This document shows, one piece after another, positions 47,381 through 58,119 of a stretch of DNA of 64,000 nucleotides. The translations under genes and the position numbers were made by a program. The notes below the pieces were generated by a model, which saw only the letters and a list, made by a program, of their open reading frames with translations, made no database searches and was not told the origin of the DNA. Each line of letters opens with the position of its first letter. Positions within the stretch are counted from its first letter, which is position 1. Origin of the DNA: Dillenia suffruticosa (taxonomy: Eukaryota; Streptophyta; Magnoliopsida; Dilleniales; Dilleniaceae); NCBI GenBank assembly GCA_033439265.1, contig JAVTVX010000027.1, positions 10,183,001 through 10,247,000 on the forward strand. The letters are read 5' to 3'.

Positions 47381-48775
47381 TGTTGGTAAAATGAGTTTTG
47401 ATAATGAGCAAAGTTAAGCTAGATGATAAACAAAGTAAATTAGATCAATGAAAGATTAATTTGAAATAAAATATAACAAGTTTGGGAATGCATAAAATCA
47501 CTTATACTAATTGCAAACTTCAATAAGTCAATTCATATAAGGAACAAGTAGACTTATTAAGTGAAGACCATTCTTTAAAATAAAATAGTAATATATTCAA
47601 GTCGAGTAAGATATAGATCAAACCGACTCACCATATGTTACAAGTTTACTGAACTTAGACAATAGATTAGTTAAATTGACTCACCTAAGAAATCAAATTA
47701 ACTCAAAGAATATTATAAGAAATAGGACTAAGTTGAGTTAAATGATCAAGTTGATCTGCCTAAAAGCATAAGTCAACCCATTCAATGAATGTAATAGTAA
47801 AGTCAAAAGTTTGAAAATCCTAATAGTCAAAAATTTTAAAAACCAACAGTTAAAATGAAAATATAACAAACTCTATTAAGGTCAAGTTGATCTGGCGAAG
47901 TCATGAGTCAAGTTGATCACACGAAATATACTTAAGTAGAATGAAGACCAAGTTGACTTGAAGAAGAGTACAAGTCGACTTGCTTTAGCCACAACTTAAA
48001 AATGTTTAAGTACCATAACCAATAGTCGACCTAAGGAGATCATAAGCTGACTTGTATGAGTATCCAAGCATAAATATCTAAGCAAAGTCCAACACAAGTT
48101 GACTCGGCACACATAATAGTTAACTTGCACTAGGATTAGTCTATACAAAATTCAAATCTCAGTCGACTCAAAGGAAGAGAAAGTCTCCTCGATATGAGTA
48201 CCAGTTAGTTATTCAAAAAAACTGTTTGAGATTTAATAAAGACTCAACACCTCAACAATTATGTTTTTGCATTAAATGAAACTCAACAGCTATATCTTAA
48301 TCAAGTTTATAAATACAACACCTCACAAGAAGATTGTGTGAGCTTAATTATTTTTGTGATGTATTTTAATTTCTAGATTTAAATGATTTATCTAAAATCA
48401 GAACATCATTGTGTATCTCGTTTCACTTTTAAATATTTGTAAAAGACCATAAGAAAGGCCTTTTTTTATCTGGGCTTAGAGTGTTTAAGTGAAACACCTA
48501 CGGTTTGCTAGCACCTGTTCAAAGCAAGTAGTGAATGTTCGAGTGAAATACTTATAATATTTAACTAGTACTTGAACAAGTTGGTTGAGTGTACTGTTTG
48601 GTTAAAAAATAGTGGATTAAAAAATTCAAATGAAATATGGGAGTGGATATACACTGAGAAGGTAAAACTGGTATAAATCAATGTCTTTATCTCTACTTTA
48701 TTTTTCTCTCAATCTCACCTCAAAATCCAGAAAACTTTAAAAATATCAAAATAACATATTCATCCCTCTAGGTTA
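47381..48775 (+). repeat. 3' LTR of element E (internally deleted)
   Basis: Aligns with the 5' LTR from its start to about 47930, then jumps to sequence matching 45088 onward, so about 600 bp of the U3 array (44490-45086 of the 5' copy) is missing. It ends TATTCATCCCTCTAGGTTATCA, retaining the end motif lost from the 5' copy. TATAAATACAACACCTCA recurs near 48309. Confidence 0.7.
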
Positions 48776-48929
48776 TCATAATTGGTTCTTCAGTTCCTGT
48801 TTAAAAAGTTTCTAACTTTAACTCTTGACCATGTCCATTACCACTTTCTACATTTTAAATACAGAGACATTCACACAAAATGGATACATATCCAACTACA
48901 ACACAAACAACCTAAATAAAGATTTATAC

Positions 48930-49690
48930 TTAAAATATACCTGTTGGATATAGGTTTTGCTCCACAATAATAACTCTACTGACTCAAATGGGATGACTGG
49001 TCGCTGGATGATCTTAACCAATGAGACCCGCAAAAAACCACCAAAGGGTGTTCCGGCGAGGAATACTCCAATGCTCAATCAGAGAGCGGTTTTCAATAAT
49101 AGAATAGACTGAAAGAGAGTTTCATAATGCTTTTGTGTGCTAAGTGTGAGTTGAGAGAACATATATGATCGATGACCTCATGATATGTATATATATAGCC
49201 TTCATGTGTGAGACTCATGTGTATCTAAGGTGTTGAAATCTTAGTTTTCTTATTGAAGTATCCTGAGATTATGGGACTCATGGTGAAAGATTCCCGAGGG
49301 ATTTAGAATTCCATTATTTTGGAAAGTTCAAATTGCTTAAAGATTCCTTTCCTCATCAACAAGAGTTAAAGATCTTCTTTCCGATTAAGGGAGATTGTTT
49401 CCGTGATTTAGGGGAAGTTGAATATTACCTTAGCGAATTGAGCAACAATTTTGAGCATTAAAAAGGTATGGGGATCAATCGATTGGCTACTGAGAATGAT
49501 CTATTCGATAAGTACCTAGAGAGTGGGCAGTGTCTACCTGTCGGGAAAATATATTCTATATTGATGACATGTTTCGACATGTTTTACCTGTTGGGTCACA
49601 AGTTCAGAAGATCTCAAACCTTGTGATAATGGACTTTTGGGCCATATTCCATCACTTGCCCCCAACTCCTAATGTGGTTCTATATGAAGG
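48930..49690 (+). repeat. Probable LTR/leader of retroelement F
   Basis: Contains GTTCCGGCGAGGAATACTCC and GCTCAATCAGAGAGCGG (about 49050-49090), words I associate with LTRs of large plant gag-only retroelements, followed by a TATA box (TATATATATAGCC, about 49187). The borders are not resolved; the matching 3' LTR would lie beyond the window. Confidence 0.35.
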
Positions 49691-49930
49691 ACTTTAAGAG
49701 CAGTATTAAATGGATAAGAATTCGAAAAGATGTTAGTACGGGTATTAAATGTGGCATGTTCTGCTTCAGTTTTCATGAATCGTTTCCAATATGCTTTATA
49801 AGGTATGGCATTTGATTGGCTTGTGCACTATCGTGTTTTCCCTCTTTGATAGCTTCATCTTTCATGCAGAAAGGTAGCATGAGATTCTGTTTTCACGAAA
49901 TTTGGAAAGGGCATTCAACATTGATTTGAA

Positions 49931-50978
49931 ATGGCTAAGAGTTCATCATCGCACATTCACCAGAGCATTAACAATATTAGGAGCACCATGACAAAGTATG
50001 AACTATGTAATGTTCAGAACAACATGTTGCTAGGGAACAATTATGTATTACTGTCGGCCATTGATGACGATAGGGCTAATAGGGTATTGAAAGTGTGTTC
50101 CGATGTACAAGTAATGTGTTAAGTATGGTTTGAAAGTACTATATATGGGTTCCCTCACTCGGGGCATGTTCCACTAGAATATATACCTGACGATGTTGAT
50201 CCCCACGCTTGGCGTCTAGTGGTGGTTGTGATGCCACTCATGAGTTTCTACCATCTCCATTTTGATTTCAAGATTTTGGTGTCTATATTTTCACTCAAGA
50301 GGTATACATGTAAGGGTCATACAGAAGGGTGGTTCTATCTTCAAATCAGGCCAGAGTCAAATTAGAGATTCTTTTAAAAGAAGAATATCGATAAAAGCTG
50401 GATATACAAGTACTTTTTTGTATAATTCTCAAATAGAGATTTAATGCACATACTACTGAAGGCTGATGAGGAACTACTTCTTGGATTAAGGACCCCTTAG
50501 CCTTCTCACCATTCATGATTCGTTCGTTCAATTGGTGGTTTTGTAATGCTAAGAAGAGACACATTTGGGAAGAGGCACTTTTGGACAATGAGATATTAGC
50601 GCTAGCAGCTTAACTATTAGGGGAAAAGAGGAAAATCGAGAGACCTTATCTGGTGGAGAAAAAGAACAAGAAGCCCATAGATGTCATCGCTTCTCCTGGT
50701 GAAGAGGATCTTATGGAGATTACCACCGACAAAGAGGATGAGACCAGATTCAAAGAGGGAGACGACGAGCACATCTAATACTAATGCTGACACTCTTCCC
50801 ATTTCTTCGTTATGTGAAAGAAAATAAAAACTCAACCCTCGAACTTGTCGGGTGAGGACATAGGAGAGAATAGGGGATAGGGTTCCTTGGTTGCTTCAAG
50901 GGTGGTTGAGGCCGATGACCACGAATCCAAGGCTCAGGGGGACACAAAGGCTTGGGCAGAGGTATTGGAGAGCATCGA
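49931..50978 (+). pseudogene. Retroelement F gag-like protein, 5' part
   Basis: From ATG 49931 one frame runs to about 50364 with a single in-frame stop (TAA at about 50120): MAKSSSSHIHQSINNI, LEYIPDDVDPHAWRLVVVV, MSFYHLHFDF, then EGWFYLQIRPESN. The hydrophobic segment and GWFYLQ-R-P block resemble the 'putative gypsy type transposon' protein (Pfam PF04195 style). After shifts, WIYKYFFV and, near 50640-50778, a Lys/Glu-rich stretch (KIERPYLVEKKNKKPID) follow. The gypsy element interrupts it at 50979. No catalytic motif; function unknown. Confidence 0.45.
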
Positions 50979-53900
50979 TGTAACACCAATACTCGGTGCC
51001 TGAACAAGTGTGTTGGTTTTGAAATATTTATATACATAGAGGAAAAATTTTTATTTATATTGATTTTTAATTTTGGGGTCTTTAAATTGAAATTTATTTT
51101 TGCTATATTTTAATTTTTACCGTATCCGCGAATTTTGGTGTAAAATGAATATATATATATATATATGTAAATAATAATAATAATAATAAAGAGTAAAAAA
51201 AAAAAAGAAGCACCAACGTAGTGCTGCATTTTGAGACAAAATGCAGCACCCCCCTAAAATTGGATTAGGGCTTTTAGCCCTAATCCCTTTCCCCTCTCCC
51301 TCTCTTTCTCTCTCTCTCTCTCTCCGCCTCTTCTCCTTCCCGAGGCCGCCTCACCTTTCTCCCCCTCCGCCGCTGCGCTCTCTCCACCGTGCTCTTCTCC
51401 CCGCGAGTGTAGCCTGCAGCACAATCCTCCTGGCACGAGCACACGCCTCAGCTCACGATCTTCCCGTGAGTGCGCCATGCGCACGATCTTCTTCCAGCGC
51501 TCTACAGTGCGAGCGCATGACTGCCCGAGCGCTCCACAGCGCGAGCGCGTGCCTGCTCGGGAGCGCACCTACGCACGAGCACGCGCCTATGCACGAGGGC
51601 GCTCCAGCCCACTAGCGCGCGCACGCCGCTAGCGCGCCCCTGCTCGAGCGACCAACAGTACACCACCAGCCAACGAGCTGCCAGCCCGCAAGCCCTCCAG
51701 CCCGCGAGCCCGCGAGCCAGCGAGCCCACCATCCCACAAGCCCACCAGCCCACGAACTTGCCCGACCGCCAGCCCACAAGCCTACTAGCCCACGACCAGC
51801 CGTCTCCTTCGAGAGCTCACTTGTAGTCCCCGCAGAAACCCTAGGTCGCGGCTTTTTCACTGTAGGTAATGGCTATGTTGGTTATAGTTATAGGCTTTGG
51901 TATTTAGAATTTAAGTTAATTGCTAATATTGTTCAAATTTGAAAATATTACAGGTTTTATACCAATTCGTCGGGCGAATGAAAGCTAAATCTGAGATTTT
52001 GTGAAACACTAGGTGAGAGAGAAATGCGATCTCTTCAATATTTGAAATAAATTTTATCAAATTTAGCTTTCAATACCTTTAAGATGGCATTGGCGTATTT
52101 TTTTAAATTGAGAATTTAGATTTATACAAACTTAAGGAAAATGATAAATCCTAAGAATAATTGGTAATTTGATGACAATTATGATAATCTGATTATGTTA
52201 ACTTTCTTGGAGATTCGAGGAGTCGATTTGTTTTGATTTTGGAAAAATAGGGAGTGACCACCCTCCCTGAAAATATGAGTGGAACTCTAATCTCTTGCAT
52301 AAAATAGTAAAACTTGTTTCTGCCGTATTTTCAATAAAAATGCTTTCGATATGCATTCACTCGACGTGTGATATTAAATTTCACTTGTTTTGTGACATTT
52401 TGAGTGTCGTAAATTTATGTTTCTAATGACTATGCATTCATATTTGAAATGAAATGATATTGTGCCATTATTTGAGTACTTGATATGTTTTCTATTCTAC
52501 CATTGCATTGGCTTAGATTTGAAATGATTTGATGAATGTATTGGCAAACGGATTTGAAATGTTTTTGATGAACTATGTGGGTTGGATGCCCATTAGTTAT
52601 GCGATGATATGATTCTTACCTATGAGACGTTGTGCCCTTGTGATACTATGAATTTAGATTTATACAAACTTAAGGAAAATGATAAATCCTAAGAATAATT
52701 GGTAATTTGATGACAATTATGATAATCTGATTAGGTTAACTTTCTTGGAGATTCGAGGAGTCGATTTGCTTTGATTTTGGAAAAATAGGGAGTGACCACC
52801 CTCCCTGGAAATGTGAGTGGAACTCTAATCTCTTGTATAAAATAGTAAAACTTGTTTCTGTCGTATTTTCAATAAAATATGCTTTCGATATGCATTCACT
52901 CGACGTGTGATATTAAATTTCACTTGTTTTGTGACATTTTGAGTGTCGTAAATTTATGTTTCTAATGACTATGCATTCATATTTGAAATGAAATGATATT
53001 GTGCCATTATTTGAGTACTTGATATGTTTTCTATTCTACCATTGCATTGGCTTGGATTTGAAATGATTTGATAAATGTATTGGCACACGGATTTGAAATG
53101 TTTTTGATGAACTATGTGGGTTGGATGCCCACTAGTTATGCGATGATATGATTCTTACCTATGAGAAGTTGTGCCCTTGTGATACTATGATGATATTCTT
53201 TGATAAATTCCGTAACTACGAAGGGCGTTTGTAGAGGCACCGGATTACCCGGATACGCTTCTGCAGGAGGTATCCACAAACGTCATATGTCTAATGGCTA
53301 TAGGCATGGCCAGTTAAACCCATGATAGGGGAGGACGTGTGTGACGCCACCGTTTAGCACCGAGCGGGGTCCTATACACGATGATGAGTTAGCCCCAGCG
53401 AACTCATGGCCAACGTCGGGGTAGAGAGATACTTTTGAAAACTCTTTGCATAATAAAACCCCCGATACGCCTGTCTTTGGTCATGGTTGACTTTGCCAGG
53501 ATCTTTTCGGCTTACTCTATGATCTACTTAATTTTAAATGGATGCATATATGTATATTAACGTGTAAATGATTAAATGAGTTCATTTTAGCGAACATATC
53601 ATGATTTACTGTAAAAATTTGAATTATTTGTTATGAATGATTTATTTTACACTCTAATATTCACCTATACTATTAATACTTGAGATTAATCCCCTCACTC
53701 ACTGGGTATCTTCCTTGATACTCACCCCTCTTCTTTCCCTCCTTAGACAGAATTATTATACTAGAGCGATGCTTCGGCTCTTGAGGAATTTGTAGCTCAT
53801 TGGCGGATTTGCGTGTTTCGACGGTGAGAGTTAAATTTAGTTGAGATATGAACTCCGCACTTTATTTTCGACCCTGTGAAGTCTTGACCTTGAGATTCGT

Positions 53901-54344
53901 AGTTGACCGTGTATTTATTTGGGATTGATTGTATAATTTATGTATATTAAATTACGAAACTCTCATATTTCATTTGCATTAAGGCAAATTATAGTATTTG
54001 AATGCCAACTTGGGAAAAGTGGTTGTAAATTGTATAAAATTTAGACCCGCTCAGTGTAGTTGCTGCTCATGCTCTAGTTGGGCATGACAGTAGAAGTCTA
54101 TGGCTAGGATTGTTGGTAATTTAGATAGTCTGACGTTGTTTTAGATGTCTGTTGTGGTTGGTGGGTTGTTATAAGGCCGGGATGATCATTTTATTTTATT
54201 TACAGGATATTTTTAAATTATACAAGTTTATTTGTACATGAAAAACCTCCGATTTATGGGAAGATTCTGCCTAATTTTCTGTAGAAATACAGTCGGCATT
54301 CAAGGTAATGGGCAGCTGCTCACGACTCCGATTCGGGGCGTAAC
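50979..54344 (+). repeat. 5' LTR of gypsy element (3366 bp)
   Basis: Holds a TA run (about 51152-51168), an AAT run (51169-51189), a CT-rich run (51293-51325), a GC-rich part with short 'CCCGCGAGCC' repeats (51400-51800), and a 538-bp tandem duplication (52112-52649 and 52650-53188) absent from the 3' LTR. The stretch 53210-53470 matches 61450-61720 of the 3' LTR closely. Confidence 0.9.
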
Positions 54345-54352
54345 AGTTTTAT

Positions 54353-54363
54353 TGGTATCAGAG
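54353..54363 (+). promoter_or_regulatory. Primer-binding site of gypsy element
   Basis: TGGTATCAGAG, identical to the complement of the 3' end of plant initiator tRNA-Met, nine bases after the LTR end GGCGTAACA. Confidence 0.8.
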
Positions 54364-54647
54364 GGTCTAGGTTAGAGAAAAGATAGTAGTAAAAGTCTTT
54401 CCAAGTACGTTTAAAAGTGCTCAATGCATTAGAGAGTTTCATACAGTCATTTAAAGTCTCGTACACGGTCATAGTCATATAAGATCATTTATTATAAAGG
54501 GTACGAGATACAAGGCATACATTCCATGATTCCGCATTCGAATGCTTTCATTCGTAACTTGAATTCTATTTTTAGGGGGTTAATCACCCGGTAACTAACC
54601 CTAATCCTAGCTTATATCAAATGAAATGGTGGTCTCTTTGCAAAATT

Positions 54648-56049
54648 ATGCCGTCTAGACATGGTAGGCGCGATGCACCACCGGAGAGTCCCTCAGTGCC
54701 TGAGACTTCTAGGGCACTTGAGGCTCCACGAGCACCCGAGGTTATTTCTTCTACTCACGCACCTTCTCTAGTACTACCCCAGCACCTCCACTTGCTAGTA
54801 CAGCCGAGATTCCTCTACCACCACTCGATGTCTTGAGGCAGTGGCAGGAGTGGTACAGTAGATATGGGGCGCAGATGCCACCGCCTCCACTATAGACTTC
54901 AGTGACCGCACCTGCGGTCATACCTGCACCTACGGACCGATTCCTCCTTTGGTGGTCGGTCCTTCTATTTCTACTCCAACCGATGAGACGTCGACTACTT
55001 TGAAGCGCATCCACGAGCTCACTCAGTTGGTGAAAAAGTCTCGGCAGCTCAGATGCACAGACTTTTCAGGATCCAGTGATGCCGTAGCGACGAAGCACTG
55101 GATCAACAGGACTCGTAGGATCCTTACAAATTTGGGGTTGTCAGAGGAGTTCAGATTGAGAGTTGCTGAGAGACTCCTCGAAGGAGATGCCCTCTCGTGG
55201 TGGGAGGCTATCCGTGACAGTACTACACAGACCCTGCGGTGGGAGGATTTTTTACGAGAGTTCGATCATAGGTATTTCACCCTATTCCAGCAGGACCAGA
55301 TGAGGTCGGAGTTCTTGCACTTAGCCAGGGGATGAGGTTAGTTTCAGAGTATTGGGCTGAGCTTAAACGACTAGCAGCCTTTATCCCCGACATGGCTACA
55401 CCAGCTCAGATGAGGTTTAAGTTTGAAGATGGCCTCCAATTGAGTATCAGAAAGTATATGACAGTGACTCCCTCTTTTACACTATCAGAGATGATTGATT
55501 CAGCATATCGGACATAGGAGATCGTCTGAGCAAAGGCTAGACAGAGGGAGAGTCACAAGAAGAGGAAAACTGGATCACAGGGGGGACAGTCTTTGAAGAG
55601 GGACAGAGGTTTTGGATATCCCGGAGGTTCTTCTAACTTTAGACCAGCAGGACCGAGACAGGGGCCTCGACCACAGGGTTTTGGGGCACCAGCCCCTAGT
55701 ATCTCTACACAGTCTACTACACAGAGACAGCCTTTCTGCAGTAGATGCGGCAACCACCATGCCATTGGGGCATGTAGAGCACCAGTTACTTGCTTCCAGT
55801 GTAGGAAGCAAGGTTACATTAGGAGTGTCTACCCAGATTTAGGTCGAGGAGGATCAACTTTGCAGAGTCATACTGGTACTTTTGGCACAGGCCAGCAGGG
55901 GGCACCTGCGTACTAAGCTCTTACCGCTCTTTGGACTATAGTCGGGAGTAATACAGTGTCAGGACCGTCACGACAGCAGGCTAGAGCTCATGCTCGTGTA
56001 TTTGCGATGACGCAGGAGGACACACAGGCAAACCCTGATGTTATTATAG
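54648..56049 (+). pseudogene. Gypsy gag with degenerate zinc knuckle
   Basis: ATG 54648 begins MPSRHGRRDAPPES, a Pro-rich start usual in Tekay gag. The capsid part (54949-55335) has CTDFSGSSDAVATKHWI, LLEGDALSWWEAI and WEDFLREFDHRYF, the retrotrans_gag signature. After a shift 55332-55517 continues with YWAELKRLAAFIPDM and a stop, then 55593-55916 is Gly/Pro/Gln-rich and carries CSRCGNHH and CFQCRKQGYIRSVYP, a CCHC knuckle whose His and last Cys have become Tyr. The frame continues past one TAA (55914) to NPDVIIG at the putative intron donor (56050). Structural capsid protein in live relatives. Confidence 0.88.
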
Positions 56050-56239
56050 GTAATCCTCCCGTAGATTCCTCAGTGTAGTACTTTTGTTGTACTTTCAATA
56101 TGAGCTTTTTATATATCATGATATCGATGTACAATTTTGACTAGTTAAAGTTTTAGAAACTTAACTAGTTTGATATATATATGAATTTGTCTATTTTTCT
56201 TCGCATTTTAAATATCTTTAATCTTTTTCCTAACTTTAG
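56050..56239 (+). other. Candidate 190-bp intron between gypsy gag and protease
   Basis: Donor ATAG|GTAATC at 56050 and acceptor AACTTTAG|GTACC at 56239 enclose an AT-rich, T-rich stretch with stops in all plus-strand frames. Joining the flanks continues the reading frame from DVII into GTMRIFCID across the gag-protease border, where related elements have a VxTGT-ICG-type uninterrupted sequence. The length is 3n+1, so without splicing the frames do not match. Confidence 0.55.
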
Positions 56240-56810
56240 GTACCATGCGAATATTTTGTATCGACGCCCGTATTCTTATAGATATCGGGTCAAATTTTTC
56301 ATATGTGAGCAACACATTTACTCACTATTTTGATAGACCTCTATCGCCACTTGATGAGGAGATTATGGTAGTCACACCTCTTGACAAGCATATTATTCGA
56401 GATACATTCTATAGGGGCTGTGAGGTTAGTATTGGGGAAGCAGTATTAGAGGTAGATCTGATTCCACTCCTATAATGGATTTCGATGCCATCCTAGGGAT
56501 GGATTGGCTGAGTTTACACAGGGCTTCTGTGGATTGTTTCACAAAAGAGGTTGAGTTTCGGAGGTCCGGGCAGCCATCATTAGTATTCCAGGGTGAGAAA
56601 CGAGTATTGCCCCACTGTATTATATATGTTATAAAGGCTAGACGCTTGATACCCGTGGTAGTACGGCTTATCTGGCTTATGTTGTCGACACCACCATTGA
56701 GGGACCGAGACTTGAAGATGTCCCTGTGGTGTAGGAGTTTCCAGAGGTATTCCCCGAGAAACTTCCCGGATTACTACCTATTCGGGAGTTCGATTTTGAG
56801 ATTGATCTAG
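56240..56810 (+). pseudogene. Gypsy aspartic protease region, frameshifted
   Basis: 56245-56475 carries ARILIDIGSNFSYVS (family ARVLIDPGSTHSFVS), with the catalytic Asp kept but the D-[ST]-G triad altered to DIG-S. RDTFYRGCEVSIGEAVLEVD follows. A frameshift near 56474 leads to MDFDAILGMDWLSLHRASVD, the conserved segment after the protease. Another shift near 56645 leads into a decayed EFPEVFPE-/PGLLPIREF-type linker to RT. Confidence 0.82.
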
Positions 56811-57603
56811 TACCAAGGACCAATCCTATTTCTATTCTGCCATACAGAATGGCGCCTGATGAACTGAGAGAGCTTAAGACTTAGTTATAGGAACTCCTAG
56901 ACAAGGGGTTCATTAGCCCAGCACTTCACCTTGGGACGCTCTGGTGCTGTTTGCAAAGAAGAAAGATGGTATACTTAGGCTTTGTATGGATTACAAGCAG
57001 TTAAACAAAGCCACCATCAAAAACCGATATCCCCTGCCACGTATCGATGATTTGTTTGATCAACTGTAGGGAGCCAGAGTTTTCTTTAAGATTGATCTCT
57101 GTTCGAGTTATCATTAGTTGAGAATTCGGGCCGAAAATGTATCCAAGACAGCTTTTGGCAACCGATACGGCCATTACAAGTTTCTAGTCATACCATTTGG
57201 GCTGACTAATGCCCCAACTACTTTTATGGATTTGATAAACCGAGTTTTTCATGACTATTTGGATCGGTTCGTCATTGTATTCATCAATGATATCTTGATA
57301 TATTCACGGAGTGATGAAGATCATGTTCAGCACCTTCGGGTGGTATTGCAGATACTCCGTGAGAAGCAACTATATGTCAAATTCTCGAAATGTGAGTTTT
57401 GGCTGAGACAAATTGGATTCTTGGGGCACATTGTCTCCGCGGAGGGTATTTATATTGATCTGCGAAAGGTTAACACTATAGTGAAGTGGGAGCAGCTACG
57501 AACAGTTACTGAGATTCATAGTTTTCTCGATTTGGCCGGGTATTATCGCAGATTTGTAGAGGAATTCTCCCGGATAGCTACTCCGTTGTCTAGATTGACC
57601 TAG
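56811..57603 (+). pseudogene. Gypsy reverse transcriptase, active-site Asp to Asn
   Basis: Broken pieces before 57118 read [26 protein letters not shown], an LRLCMDY-like block, and [16 protein letters not shown]. 57118-57603 is open: [36 protein letters not shown], then [15 protein letters not shown]. The catalytic loop has Asn (codon 57286-57288) where FIDD or YIDD is required, so polymerase activity would be lost. [12 protein letters not shown] and the connection [20 protein letters not shown] follow, all typical of chromoviruses. Confidence 0.9.
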
Positions 57604-58119
57604 AAGGGGGTCACGTTTGTTTAGAATGGCCGTTGTGAGGCGAGTTTCCAGGAGCTCAAATAACGGTTGACATCAGCTCCTATTTTAGCCTTTCCTACTA
57701 GTAGTCGGGAGTATACAGTGTACAGTGATGCTAGCCGACAGGGATTGGGTTGTGTTTTGATGCAGAATGGTCGGGTTATTGCATATGCCTCGCGACAACT
57801 GAAGAAACACGAGGTTAACTACCCGACACATGATTTAGAGTTGGCAGTCATAGTTTTCGCATTGAAGATATGGCGGCATTATCTTTATAGGGTGACCTAC
57901 AGAGTATTTACAGATCATAGGAGTTTGAAATATCTATTTACCCAAAAAGAGCAGAATTTGAGACAGAGAAGATGGTTAGAGCTTCTCAAAAATTATGACC
58001 TCATTATTGACTATCATCTGGGCAAGACGAATGTTGTAGCAGATGCCTTGAGTCAGAAGTCAATATCATCCTCACAGTCGACAGAGAAAGCCTACATTTC
58101 TTGTTTAGTGGAACTCTGA
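57604..58119 (+). pseudogene. Gypsy RNase H
   Basis: 57667-58119 reads through [55 protein letters not shown] and [20 protein letters not shown], ending [11 protein letters not shown]. The four acidic residues of RNase H (in SDAS, LELA, TDHRS and ADAL) are all present. This is the best-preserved domain of the element; it is separated from RT by stops at 57601 and 57625. Confidence 0.9.

Larger units (their letters stand above)
43942..48775 (+). mobile_element. Non-autonomous LTR retrotransposon E
   Basis: Two direct LTRs (43942 to about 45830 and 47381-48775) enclose about 1.55 kb carrying only a broken gag-like gene, with a polypurine tract (AAAGGGGGGAGAT) before the 3' LTR. There is no protease, RT or integrase. 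LTR start (GTTTTGATGATGAGCAAA), GTCGAC-type U3 repeats and the TATTCATCCCTCTAG end of the 3' LTR are shared with the copia A/B-type LTRs, so copia enzymes may have moved it. The LTRs have diverged and the 3' copy lacks about 0.6 kb. Confidence 0.75.

Noticed and set aside
51241-51860. Several Ala/Arg/Pro-rich open frames in the gypsy LTR (also 59916-60622)
   Set aside because: They come from the GC-rich minisatellite and CT runs inside the LTR; low-complexity and unlike any protein, present in several frames at once.
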